A DNA stretch of 64,000 nucleotides, taken from positions 124,001-188,000 of the forward strand of contig NZ_WIXO01000001.1 in NCBI RefSeq assembly GCF_009709575.1, in the 5' to 3' direction. A program made the position numbers and the translations under genes. The first letter of the stretch is position 1, and the number at the start of each line of letters is the position of its first letter. Positions 27,504-35,816 of the stretch are shown here, piece by piece. This DNA comes from Streptomyces taklimakanensis (GTDB taxonomy: Bacteria > Actinomycetota > Actinomycetes > Streptomycetales > Streptomycetaceae). Under the pieces are notes generated by a model. It did not search any database, was not told the origin of the DNA, and worked only from the letters and a program-made list of their open reading frames with translations.

Positions 27504-27774
27504 GCGACCTGCGGAAGGAACCGCCGGGCGGCGTGTTCACCGAGCCCGGTGATCACGGGCTCGGACGCTCGCGCGGCGGGTTCACCACCAAGCTGCACCC
27601 GGCCGTCGAACAGGGCCGGAAACCCATGTCCATCGTCGACTACCGCGAGCGTCACGCGGTCGAGTGCGGAACCAACCGTCTCAAGAGCCACCGCGCTGTC
27701 GCCACACGCTACGACAAGCTCGCCGTCCGCTACGAGACGACCGTTCCCGTCGCTGCCGTCAACGGGTGGCTGTG
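27504..27774 (+). mobile_element. IS5-family transposase remnant with internal deletion
   Basis: The plus strand reads [20 protein letters not shown] followed by PMSIV, then directly [20 protein letters not shown] and [20 protein letters not shown]. In intact Streptomyces IS5-group transposases, about 70 residues containing the middle catalytic region separate these blocks. The deletion junction near 27637 keeps the frame. The 5' third and the ends of the element are missing. Confidence 0.7.
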
Positions 27775-27883
27775 CCCCTCCGCCGTCATGCGGGGACACA
27801 GGTGGCCGGTTCGACCAGCTCCGCCGCCGATCGCCCAGCGATCCACTGCCGAAACGCCTGAAGCGTGACTTCGGCTGCTTCCA

Positions 27884-28234
27884 CTACCGGCGAGGGGTCT
27901 CCTGCACGCTGAGCACCGCCCCGTCCTTCATTACGGCAGTCACCACCCGCTCGTCCACGACGGAGCCGTCCATGAGGTGGCGCTCCAGGAACCGGTGCAC
28001 TTCGGGGGTGATGCTGGTGACGTCCTCGATCTGGATCGACAAGCCAGGCCGGCTACCGCCTGCGCCACGCAGGAGTTCCCGCAGCGTCTCAAGGTCGAGA
28101 ATCGCTCCGTCTGTCGTCACCAGCGCGAAGGACTCGTGGTGTGCGCCCAGGAAGGCGTCGAGGCTTTCGGCCTTTCCGTCCCTCAGCCAGGCGGCCAGAT
28201 GGTCGTGATGCCGGGTCAAGAAGTTTCTATTCAC
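27884..28234 (-). CDS. SnoaL/NTF2-like small protein (DUF4440 type)
   Basis: The 116-residue protein follows the pattern of short NTF2-like/DUF4440 proteins: a first helix HHDHLAAWLRDGKAESLDAF, then FALVTTDGAILDLETLREL, then LSIQIEDVTS, and a final strand pair VVDERVVTAVMKDGAVL. Such proteins bind or act on small molecules, but members are diverse and no reaction can be named. It lies between transposase remnants and a truncated TetR gene, so the neighbourhood is eroded, yet this reading frame looks complete. Confidence 0.6.
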   Translation of the reverse strand: MNRNFLTRHHDHLAAWLRDGKAESLDAFLGAHHESFALVTTDGAILDLETLRELLRGAGGSRPGLSIQIEDVTSITPEVHRFLERHLMDGSVVDERVVTAVMKDGAVLSVQETPRR

Positions 28235-28354
28235 TCTTCAACTGTGCCAGTTGATTCCTGCCGGCGGGTGGGGAGCGATGTGCGCCCTGGCGCACGAGGG
28301 TCGATGCGGCACCAGGGCACTCCTGGCACCCACCCTGGACGCCAGGCCTTTCTG

Positions 28355-28690
28355 TCACCTCGTGGCGAGTGTGAGAGTTTTCGCGACGTCGCGGATGGCG
28401 ATGGTCGCGATGCCGCTCCTGCGTTCGGCGGTGGAGGCGAGAATCATGCCGTCCATGACTGCCGCGACACGCTCGACCGGGGCCTGCGAGTGGGCACACA
28501 CGTCGAGAAGCTCGCGCAGTTGGCGGTCCACGTGCTCGCGCAGCCGAGCGAGGTACAGCGAGAGCGGCTCGCTCTCGTGGGCACAGGCGATGACCCGTGC
28601 GATCGTCCCGGCCGGCGTCCCGTCGTCGAGCCGAGGGCCGTAGTACGACCTCAGCAAGAGGGTCGCTGCCTCCTGGGCTTCGGTCGGCTG
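28355..28690 (-). pseudogene. Truncated TetR-family regulator (C-terminal domain only)
   Basis: The minus strand encodes an all-helical segment with TEAQEAATLLLRSYYGPRL, EPLSLYLARLREHVDRQLRE and PVERVAAVMDGMILASTAE. This resembles the ligand-binding half of a TetR-type repressor. No helix-turn-helix is found upstream, where the frame becomes Pro/Arg/Ala-rich without coding character. I read it as a broken regulator gene. Confidence 0.4.
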
Positions 28691-29068
28691 GTCGCGGGCC
28701 CCGTCACCGACACGGTGGGGCGCCGTCGCCACGGGCGGCCCGGTGGGCTGGACCGTACCGCTGCCGGCGTTCGCCGTGCTCGGGCTCGTATTCGCCTGGC
28801 GCCGCGCGGCGCCCCGGCCCGGAATCCGTCCAAGCCGCTCGCCGAGACCCAGCCCGTCCACTGGGCGAAGCCGGTCCCCGACACGGAGACAGGCATCGCA
28901 CCGGCCCTCGTCAATTGCTCCGACAGGGCCGGCGAGGGCCGATTCGCACGCGTGTGGGTTCGGGGGAAGGCTGCGCCGATCGACTTTCGATACACGGCCC
29001 GAGGCAGTGTTCGACCGGCCGCCGACGACCTTCGAGGGACAGCGGCGCGTTGCGATGAACCGTCCGCG
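28691..29068. other. Degenerate stretch without recognisable gene
   Basis: No reading frame has recognisable protein features. A short plus-strand hydrophobic run near 28755-28800 (VPLPAFAVLGLVFAWR) could be a fragment of a transporter helix. The stretch continues the decayed zone that starts at the transposase remnants. Confidence 0.35.
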
Positions 29069-29884
29069 TCAGCGTGCGCCAGGACGCATCGCAGCCGCGG
29101 TGTCCGCCGCAACGGCCAGCGCGTCGGTGGGCGGCCGGTCGAGCAGTCCCACGAGGTCGGGGCTGGAGCTGCCGAGGAACCCATGGCGGACACTGGTGGC
29201 GATCGAGGCGAGCATCGGCGGCTGGAACGGCAGCAGCGCGTCGTCCGCGAGGAGGCGGGCGCGGTACTCGCCGAGCCCGATCGTCCGGTGGGCGACGTCG
29301 AGACGTTCGGCGACGTCGCCGGCGGTGATCGGGGCGCCGACCAGGTCGTAGGTCTTGGCGACGTGCGCGGTCGGGTGGCCGGCAACGACGGCTGCGGCTG
29401 CGGCCAGGTCCGCCCGAGCCACCGCGGAGAGAGCGCCATCGCCGAAAGCTGACTCCAGGCCGTCGGGCGTCCACGTCAACAACGCTCCGAAGAGCTCGGC
29501 GTAGAGCCCGTTGCGGAAGATCGTCCACCCGAGGCCGCCGGCCTTGACCAGATCCTCGGTGGCGCGGTGGGCGAGCGCGAACCCGAGGTGATCCCCGGTG
29601 CCGGTCAGGCTGGTGTAGATCACGTGCGCGACGCCGTCGCGGACCGCAGCGTCGAGGAGGGCCCGGTGACGAGCGATGACCTGGTCGTCCTCGGCATATC
29701 CGGCCGAGACCAGGACCAGCGTCGAGACACCGGTGAGGTCCAGGCTGGTGGGGTCGTCGAAGTCCAGGTGACGCTGCCCGTCGGAGGGTGTTCGGCTGCC
29801 CCCCAGGGCGGGCACCCTCCGGTCGGCCAGCTCCTGGAGCGTGAGGGAGGCGAGCTGTCCGTTCGCGCCGGTCACCATGATCAT
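29069..29884 (-). CDS. NAD(P)-binding NmrA/QorB-like protein
   Basis: The 271-residue protein is a short-chain-type Rossmann protein of the NmrA/QorB group. It starts MIMVTGANGQLASLTLQELA and has STLVLVSAGY, VIYTSLTG and WTIFRNGLYAELF at the family positions. QorB-type proteins reduce quinones with NADPH. It diverges from an HxlR-type regulator 85 bp away, a common arrangement for redox-stress control in actinobacteria. Confidence 0.85.
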   Translation of the reverse strand: MIMVTGANGQLASLTLQELADRRVPALGGSRTPSDGQRHLDFDDPTSLDLTGVSTLVLVSAGYAEDDQVIARHRALLDAAVRDGVAHVIYTSLTGTGDHLGFALAHRATEDLVKAGGLGWTIFRNGLYAELFGALLTWTPDGLESAFGDGALSAVARADLAAAAAVVAGHPTAHVAKTYDLVGAPITAGDVAERLDVAHRTIGLGEYRARLLADDALLPFQPPMLASIATSVRHGFLGSSSPDLVGLLDRPPTDALAVAADTAAAMRPGAR

Positions 29885-29969
29885 TGGGGTTCGGTCTCCT
29901 ACCGTGGTTCTCTTCAGTGACTACGGCGATCCTGAACCGACCGCGGTCGGCCCACAAGGAGGCAGTCTC

Positions 29970-30392
29970 ATGTCAGTGAGGCACACCGATGTAACCGCTG
30001 GACCCGCGGAGCTGGAACCGTGCGGGCAGCCGGACCACCCCGACTGCGGGATCCGCGACGTGCTCGACCGCGTGGGCGACAAGTGGTCGGTCCTCGTGAT
30101 CGTCGAGCTTGCAAACGGGGCCCGGCGCTTCCGGCAACTTCAGCGCGCCATCGATGGAATCTCCCAGCGCATGCTGACACTGACCGTCCGCCGGCTGGAA
30201 CGCGACGGGCTGGTCCTTCGGACCGTCTACCCAACCGTGCCCGCCCAGGTCGACTACCGACTCACCGAGACCGGCGCAAGCCTGACCCACCTCGTCAAGG
30301 CACTGGCCGACTGGTCACTCGAGCACCGGGACACCATCGCCCGTGCCCGCCAGGCTTACGACGCGCAGCATCCCGGCAACGAGATCCGGTGA
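29970..30392 (+). CDS. HxlR-family winged-helix regulator
   Basis: The 140-residue protein carries the HxlR signature CGIRDVLDRVGDKWSVLVI with the conserved cysteine ahead of the winged helix, then RFRQLQRAIDGISQRMLT and YPTVPAQVDYRLTETG. These regulators often sense electrophiles or quinones through the cysteine. ATG 29970 follows AAGGAGG at good spacing. It probably controls the divergent QorB-like gene. Confidence 0.92.
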   Translation: MSVRHTDVTAGPAELEPCGQPDHPDCGIRDVLDRVGDKWSVLVIVELANGARRFRQLQRAIDGISQRMLTLTVRRLERDGLVLRTVYPTVPAQVDYRLTETGASLTHLVKALADWSLEHRDTIARARQAYDAQHPGNEIR

Positions 30393-30609
30393 CCGTCGGC
30401 GCCGACGACGTCGTGACCCGCAACAGCCAGGGGGCGTCAAGTCCCTTCTCTCTCGGTCGGTGATCGCCCGTTCGTGGTGCCGGTCGCGTCCGCTCGCGAC
30501 AACGCCGCCGGCACCGCCTTGCTCGTCCAGACGGCGCCCCGGGCCGGCGAGTTGCGCGGCCGGGCGGGGCGCCACCGGCCCGCCCCGCGCGGTGTGTCCG
30601 TCGGTGACG

Positions 30610-32712
30610 TCAGGAACTCCCGACGGGTTGCTCGGTCCAGATGGTCTTGCCGCCGGGGGTGTAGCGGCTGCCCCAGCGGTGGGCGAGCTGGGCGACGAGG
30701 AACAGACCGCGGCCACCCTCGTCGGAGAGCCGGGCGCGCCGCATGTACGGCTGGGACTGACTGGGATCGGAGACCTCGCAGACGAGCCGGTGGTCTTTGA
30801 TCAACCGCAGTCCGACGGGACCGCCGGCGTGGCGGACGGCGTTGGTGACCAGTTCGCTGATGATGAGTTCGGTGGCGAAGCCCAGCTCGTCCAGACCCCA
30901 GTCGGCCAGTTGCGCGGAGACCAGGGATCGGGCGTGTGCGACGAGGCTGGGGTCGGCGGGCAGTTGCCAGAAGGCCGTGTGGTCGGCCGGCACCCGGTCC
31001 ACGCGGGCCATGAGCAGGGCGAGGTCCTCCTCCCGGTCGTGTTCCCGCAGGCGGGCCAGGAGGCGGTGCCCGACATCGCCCAGTGGCCGGTCGGTGCCTG
31101 CCGCGGTCCGCGCGCCTTCGCGGGTCCGTTCCAGGTCCCGTTCGGTGCTCCGCGTCATCGCGGTGAGCGGTCCGCTGTGGAAGGCGAGGACGTCGCCCGG
31201 CCGCAGGAGCAGTTCCACCGGTTCGAAGGGCTCGGTCCCGCCCCCCAGTGGGGGTCCGGGGTGGAGTTCGACGTCGTCCGCGACACGGTCGTGCCCCCTG
31301 ACCACGATGGGGCCGGAATGGCCCGCACTGGCGATGAGGCACTGGCCGGTGACCGGGTCGTAGGTGGCGTACAGGCAGGTCGCTCCGTGCAGGGAGCCGA
31401 CGGTTGACGCCGCCCGGTGCCCCTCGTCCTCGCCGATGCGGGTCACCAGGTCGTCCAGATGGCTCAGCAGTTCATCGGGGGGCGGATCCAGATCGGCCAG
31501 GGTCTGCACCGCCGACCGCAGGCGGCCCATCGCCCCGGCGGCGTTCACCCCGCGCCCGGCCACCTTGCCCACCACGAAGGCCACCCGGACACCGGAGAGC
31601 CGGATCACGTCGTACCAGCTGCCGCCGGTCCCGGCCGCGGTACCGGCCGGCGCGTACGTCCCCGCGGTCTCCGCCGCGGTCAGACGTACCACCGGAGGCG
31701 GCAGCAGACTGCGCTGCAAGGCCTCGGCCGTGCGCCGCTCCCGGGTGTAGCGCCGGGCGTTGTCCAGGCCCAGGGCCAGCCGGGAGCCGATCTCCTCGGC
31801 CAGGGCGGCATCGCCCCGGTCGAACGGAACGCGGTCCCCGGTGCGCCACAGCGGAACGGCGCCCAGTACGGTCCCGCGCGCCCGCAGCGGGAGGGCCAGG
31901 AAGGAGGTCGCGGCCTCGGGCAGGGTCAGCCGGGACCGCTGCGGATCCCGCGCCGCCGCCCTGCGCAGACCGCTCAGGTCCGGCATGATGCCGACCGACC
32001 CCCGGCACAGGTGCTCCCGCTCGACGTTCCCGATCGAGAACCGCTCCCCCAGGGCATAGACCTCTCCCGGCCACAGCCCCTCTCCGGCCGCCACCGCCAC
32101 ACGCCGCAGCGAGGTGTCCGCGGTCAGTTCCCCGGGCTCCTCCCCCGCCAGCACCTCCTCGGTGAGGTCGACCGCGCCCAGATCGGCGAACACCGGCACC
32201 AGCAGGTCGACCAGTTCCTCGGCGTTGCGCGCCACGTCCAGCGAGCCACCGACGCGCACCGCCGCCGCGTGCAGCAGGTCCAGCCGCTGCTGTGCGCGCG
32301 GACTGGAGGCCAGCACGCCGCCTCCGGCCAGTGCCACCCGCATCCCCAGCTCGTCCTCGAGCTCGGCTCCCACCGCGGGCACCAGCCAGACGAGGAAGTG
32401 CGCCTCGCCCCCTCCGGTGAGCGCGAACACGCTCACGTCCACGTCCACCCGGCCGCCGCCGGCCCGCCGCAGCACCGCGCGTCCGCTGCTGCGGCGCCCG
32501 TGCTCGGTCCCCTCGGTCAACTCCGCCCACGCCGACGGATCCTCGAGGAAGGACTTCAGTTCCCTGCCGCGGAGCTCTCCGGCCGAGCCGCCCAGCAACT
32601 CCGGCACGGGCCGCGTGCACGTCATCACCGCACCGGCGGCGTCCAGCACCAGTTCGGCGGGCTGTCCCCAGCTCGCCGACCCGGTCCCGAGGAGACCGCC
32701 ATGGTCGGTCAC
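30610..32712 (-). CDS. PAS/GAF-regulated PP2C phosphatase with HATPase domain (RsbU/SpoIIE type)
   Basis: The 700-residue protein has a PAS-like N-terminus (about 10-130), a GAF domain (about 150-320), a SpoIIE/PP2C phosphatase domain (YDVIRLSGVRVAFVVGKVAG, about 360-560) and a C-terminal anti-sigma-type ATPase domain (ELVTNAVRHAGGPVGLRL; DEGGRGLFLVAQLA, about 600-700). Proteins of this design adjust partner-switching through anti-sigma factors, antagonists and phosphatase in response to small-molecule or redox signals. GTG 32712 was chosen because GGGAGG precedes it. In the PP2C core, the usual G-D-V-x-G reads GKVAG, so a metal-binding Asp may be missing. Confidence 0.88.
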   Translation of the reverse strand: MTDHGGLLGTGSASWGQPAELVLDAAGAVMTCTRPVPELLGGSAGELRGRELKSFLEDPSAWAELTEGTEHGRRSSGRAVLRRAGGGRVDVDVSVFALTGGGEAHFLVWLVPAVGAELEDELGMRVALAGGGVLASSPRAQQRLDLLHAAAVRVGGSLDVARNAEELVDLLVPVFADLGAVDLTEEVLAGEEPGELTADTSLRRVAVAAGEGLWPGEVYALGERFSIGNVEREHLCRGSVGIMPDLSGLRRAAARDPQRSRLTLPEAATSFLALPLRARGTVLGAVPLWRTGDRVPFDRGDAALAEEIGSRLALGLDNARRYTRERRTAEALQRSLLPPPVVRLTAAETAGTYAPAGTAAGTGGSWYDVIRLSGVRVAFVVGKVAGRGVNAAGAMGRLRSAVQTLADLDPPPDELLSHLDDLVTRIGEDEGHRAASTVGSLHGATCLYATYDPVTGQCLIASAGHSGPIVVRGHDRVADDVELHPGPPLGGGTEPFEPVELLLRPGDVLAFHSGPLTAMTRSTERDLERTREGARTAAGTDRPLGDVGHRLLARLREHDREEDLALLMARVDRVPADHTAFWQLPADPSLVAHARSLVSAQLADWGLDELGFATELIISELVTNAVRHAGGPVGLRLIKDHRLVCEVSDPSQSQPYMRRARLSDEGGRGLFLVAQLAHRWGSRYTPGGKTIWTEQPVGSS

Positions 32713-32903
32713 AACGCCTCCCACCTCGACGCCGTCACAGTGCCCCGCACCTTCCAGGAGAGAGCTTCGGCACGCTCGCCGCAACTCGGCCGCGTCGTGC
32801 TCGCACCACTGCGCGGTGGGCTTCCGTCCGTGGTCCGGTCCGCTTCCCGGACCGCGCCCGTGCCGCGGCGGGTCTCGCCGGGGCCTGCCCAGGGGCAGCG
32901 CCC

Positions 32904-33647
32904 TCAGCCACGCGGAGCGTCGACCTGCTCCCCCACCGCTGGAGGCCGTGTCTGCCGGGGGAGCTCCCCGACACGTTCGAGTGCCTCGCCGGTCAGCACC
33001 TCGTGAGGCGGGCCGTCCCCGACCGGCCGGCCGGCGTGGAGCAGCAGACAGTGGTCGGCCCGTCCGGCGGCCGCCAGGTCGTGGGTGACGTGTACGACCG
33101 TGGCGCCCTCCGCCGCCGCCTCGCCGAGGACCTCGGTGATCAACCGCTGGGCTTCCGGGTCGAGGCCGGCGGTCGGTTCGTCGAGCAGCAGGAGGTCGGC
33201 TTCCTGCGCGAGCCCTTGGGCCACGAGCGCACGTTGCCGCTGTCCTCCGGAGAGTTCACCGAGCCGCCGCTCCGCGAGTTCGCCGATGCCGAGGCGGTCC
33301 ATGCACGCCTCGACCACCGACCGGTCGCGCGAGGACATGCGCCCGAGCAGTCCGAGGCGTTCCCATCTGCCCATCGTGACGGTGTCGCGCACCGTGACCG
33401 GCAGCGCGTCGGAGACGGTGCTGCGCTGTGCCACGAGGGCGGGGCGGGTGGAGGTGCGGTGGGTCACCGTCCCGGCCCGGACGGGGATCACGCCCGCCAG
33501 CACGCCGAGGAGCGTGGACTTGCCCGATCCGTTCGGTCCCACGACGGCGGTGGTGGCCGATCCCGGTATCCGCGCGCTGAACCGGGACAGGACCGTTCGT
33601 CCCGCGTAACCGGCCGACACCTCGTCAAGTGTCACCTGCTGTTTCAC
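32904..33647 (-). CDS. aztA: Zinc ABC transporter ATP-binding protein
   Basis: The 247-residue ATPase has Walker A GPNGSGKST (about 36-44), the ABC signature LSGGQRQRA (about 131-139), Walker B LLLLDEPTAGLD and the switch histidine in VHVTHDLAAAG. It is the energy subunit for the divergent aztB permease. Zinc is assigned because the neighbours encode a ZnuA-like binding protein and two AztD chaperones, and because the divergent promoter holds a Zur-type box. GTG 33647 is the likely start; longer frames reach into the box and have no site. Confidence 0.88.
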   Translation of the reverse strand: MKQQVTLDEVSAGYAGRTVLSRFSARIPGSATTAVVGPNGSGKSTLLGVLAGVIPVRAGTVTHRTSTRPALVAQRSTVSDALPVTVRDTVTMGRWERLGLLGRMSSRDRSVVEACMDRLGIGELAERRLGELSGGQRQRALVAQGLAQEADLLLLDEPTAGLDPEAQRLITEVLGEAAAEGATVVHVTHDLAAAGRADHCLLLHAGRPVGDGPPHEVLTGEALERVGELPRQTRPPAVGEQVDAPRG

Positions 33648-33670
33648 CTGGGCATCTCTCCCGCATGGAA

Positions 33671-33700
33671 TTGTAATGACAACGGTTTTCATTATAGGTT
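33671..33700 (+). promoter_or_regulatory. Promoter of aztB, probably giving a leaderless transcript
   Basis: TTGTAA (33671-33676), an 18-bp spacer and TAGGTT (33695-33700, fitting TAnnnT) place a likely transcription start at about 33707-33709. That coincides with the aztB ATG, and no ribosome-binding site precedes it. The spacer is occupied by the Zur-type box. This was read by eye and needs 5'-end mapping. Confidence 0.5.
33674..33694. promoter_or_regulatory. Zur-type operator between aztA and aztB
   Basis: TAATGACAAC-G-GTTTTCATTA is a 21-bp inverted repeat with 9 of 10 matching half-site positions. It has the A/T-rich AATGAnAAC...TTTTCATT form of bacterial Zur/Fur-family boxes. It overlaps the core promoter of aztB and lies 27 bp before aztA, so zinc-loaded Zur could shut both transcripts off. 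Confidence 0.8.
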
Positions 33701-33708
33701 CATGTGTC

Positions 33709-34560
33709 ATGGAGTGGTTGACCGGCCCCTTCGAGGTGGCCTTCGTGCAGCGCGCCCTGTGGGGCGGCGTCCTGGTGTCGCTGGTCTGTGCCCTGGCCGG
33801 CACCTGGGTGGTGCTGCGCGGCATGGCCTTCCTGGGCGACGCGATGTCACACGGCATGCTGCCGGGAGTCGCGGTCGCCTCGCTGCTGGGAGGGAACCTC
33901 CTGGTCGGTGCGGCCGTGAGCGCGGCCGCCATGGCGCTGGGGGTCACCGCCCTCGGCCGCGCCCCCCGGCTGTCGCACGACACGGGCATCGGCCTGCTCT
34001 TCGTGGGGATGCTCGCCCTGGGCGTGATCATCGTTTCGCGCTCCCAGTCGTTCGCCGTCGACCTGACCGGGTTCCTCTTCGGTGACGTGCTCGCGGTGCG
34101 CGAGAGCGACCTCGTTCACCTCGCCGTGGCCCTGGTGATCGCCCTGGTCGTCTCCGCGGTGGGGTACCGGCCGTTCGTCGCCCTGGCCTTCGACGAACGC
34201 AAGGCCCACACCCTGGGCCTGCGCCCCCGCCTCGCGCACACCGCGCTGCTGGGGCTGCTGACGCTGGCCATCGTCGCCTCGTTCCACGTGGTGGGGACGC
34301 TGCTGGTCTTCGGCCTGCTGATCGCTCCCCCGGCGACGGTCCTGCCCTGGGCCCGGCGCATTCCGTCGATCATGGTCGGCGCCGCCTGCCTGGGTACGAG
34401 CGCGACGTTCCTCGGCCTGCTGCTGCCCTGGCACCTGGGCACCGCTGCCGGAGCGACGATCGCCGCGGTCGCGGTCGCGCAGTTCCTGCTCTCCCATCTC
34501 GCCGCCGGCCTCCGGGCCCGCCTGCCCGGCCCCGCACAGCCCTCCCCCACCAACTCCTGA
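33709..34560 (+). CDS. aztB: Zinc ABC transporter permease
   Basis: The 283-residue permease belongs to the ABC-3 metal family (ZnuB type). It has about eight transmembrane helices, with LCALAGTWVVLRGMAFLGDA-like and DAMSHGMLPGVA segments early and LLVFGLLIAPPATVLPWAR late. Start 33709 is preferred over the in-frame ATG at 33676, which lies inside the Zur box. With the -10 hexamer ending at 33700 the message would begin at or next to the ATG. It starts the rightward operon aztB-aztD-aztC-aztD. Confidence 0.88.
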   Translation: MEWLTGPFEVAFVQRALWGGVLVSLVCALAGTWVVLRGMAFLGDAMSHGMLPGVAVASLLGGNLLVGAAVSAAAMALGVTALGRAPRLSHDTGIGLLFVGMLALGVIIVSRSQSFAVDLTGFLFGDVLAVRESDLVHLAVALVIALVVSAVGYRPFVALAFDERKAHTLGLRPRLAHTALLGLLTLAIVASFHVVGTLLVFGLLIAPPATVLPWARRIPSIMVGAACLGTSATFLGLLLPWHLGTAAGATIAAVAVAQFLLSHLAAGLRARLPGPAQPSPTNS

Positions 34561-34598
34561 ACGCCCTCGTCCCCGTGAACGGAGTGCAAGCGCCCGTC

Positions 34599-35816
34599 AT
34601 GAAACACGTCAAGACCCGCGCGGCGGTCGCCCTCGGCGCGGCCGTGCTGCTGGCCGGCTGTCAGAACGGCCCGGACCGCGCCGAGTCCGCCGAGGCCGAA
34701 CCGTCCGCGTCCGCCGTACCCCATGGTCACGTCGGAGGAGCCGAGGAGACCGCCGAACAGCAACCGCGCCTGGTGCTGGCGGACACCCGCACCGGCGAGA
34801 TCGGCGTCCTGGACCTCGTGACCGAGGACGTCACCCGCGTGGGACGGGTCGAGGGCGTGCGGGACATCGCCGGCGACGGCCGGTTCGCCTACCTGGGCAC
34901 CGCCGGCGGGGCCCACGTCGTCGACAGCGGGGCCTGGACGGTGGACCACGGTGACCACGCGCACTACTACCGCTCGAAGATCCGCGATGTCGGGGAGATC
35001 GGCGGGGGGCGGCCGGAGCACGTCCACAGCGACACCGCCCTCACCGCGATCACCTTCGACGGCGGCGCTCGACTGTTCGACCGCACCGCGCTGGAGAACG
35101 GCAGCGTCGGCGAGGGACGCCCCGTCACCGGCCGCCCCGGGAAGGGGCCGGTCGTCCCCTACCGGGAGCACCTGCTGGTCGCGGGAACGGGCGCCGCACA
35201 GGACACCGTCGAGGCGCGCGACCGCGAGGGAGAGCCGGTGGCGTCCGTCGCCGAGCGGTGCCCACAGGTGCGCGGCACGGCCGTGACCCGCCGCGGTGTC
35301 GTCTTCGGCTGCTCCGACGGCGCCCTGCTCGTCACCGAGGAGGACGGCGAGTTCGCCGGGAAGAAGATCCCCTACGGGCACCCCGTGGACGCCGAAGACC
35401 GGGCCGTCGCGTTCGACCACCGGCCCGGCGGCACCACCCTCGTCGCCACGGCCGGCGACGACGCGGTGTGGGTGCTCGACATCACCGAGCGGACCTGGAA
35501 GAAGGTGGAGACCGGTCCCGTCGTCGCCGCCAACACCGCGGGCGAGGGCACGCCGCTGCTCGCCCTCACCGAGGACGGCACCCTGAGCGCGTACGACCTC
35601 GCCACCGGGAAGCGGACCGCGAGCACCGAGCTGCTGGCCGGGGCGTCGCCGGAGCAGATCGCCTCGGCGGTCGTCGAGGTCGACACCGGCCGCGCCTACG
35701 TCAACGACGTCGCGGCACGGAAGGTCCACGAGATCGACTACAACGACGACCTGCGACGGGCCCGCACCCTCGCCGTGGACTTCGCCCCCACCCTGATGGT
35801 GGAGACCGGACGGTGA
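34599..35816 (+). CDS. aztD: Zinc metallochaperone AztD-like lipoprotein, copy 1
   Basis: The 405-residue protein has a lipobox (VLLAGC) and a beta-propeller-like body made of repeated short strands. His-rich patches (PHGHVGG; DHGDHAHYY; PEHVHSD) suit metal binding. AztD proteins bind zinc outside the membrane and pass it to AztC. The conserved CPxVHG / GCxDG pair of the family appears here as CPQVRG and GCSDG, so the expected histidine is arginine. It lies between aztB and aztC and its stop overlaps the aztC GTG. ATG 34599 puts the lipobox at residue 21. Confidence 0.78.
   Translation: MKHVKTRAAVALGAAVLLAGCQNGPDRAESAEAEPSASAVPHGHVGGAEETAEQQPRLVLADTRTGEIGVLDLVTEDVTRVGRVEGVRDIAGDGRFAYLGTAGGAHVVDSGAWTVDHGDHAHYYRSKIRDVGEIGGGRPEHVHSDTALTAITFDGGARLFDRTALENGSVGEGRPVTGRPGKGPVVPYREHLLVAGTGAAQDTVEARDREGEPVASVAERCPQVRGTAVTRRGVVFGCSDGALLVTEEDGEFAGKKIPYGHPVDAEDRAVAFDHRPGGTTLVATAGDDAVWVLDITERTWKKVETGPVVAANTAGEGTPLLALTEDGTLSAYDLATGKRTASTELLAGASPEQIASAVVEVDTGRAYVNDVAARKVHEIDYNDDLRRARTLAVDFAPTLMVETGR

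Noticed and set aside
30562..30585. Possible terminator between the HxlR and PP2C genes
   Set aside because: Only a 7-bp GGGCGGG/CCCGCCC stem with a 10-base loop was found, which is common by chance at this GC content.
33676..33708. Earlier ATG start for aztB
   Set aside because: It lies inside the Zur-type box and between the promoter hexamers, so it would precede the predicted transcription start.
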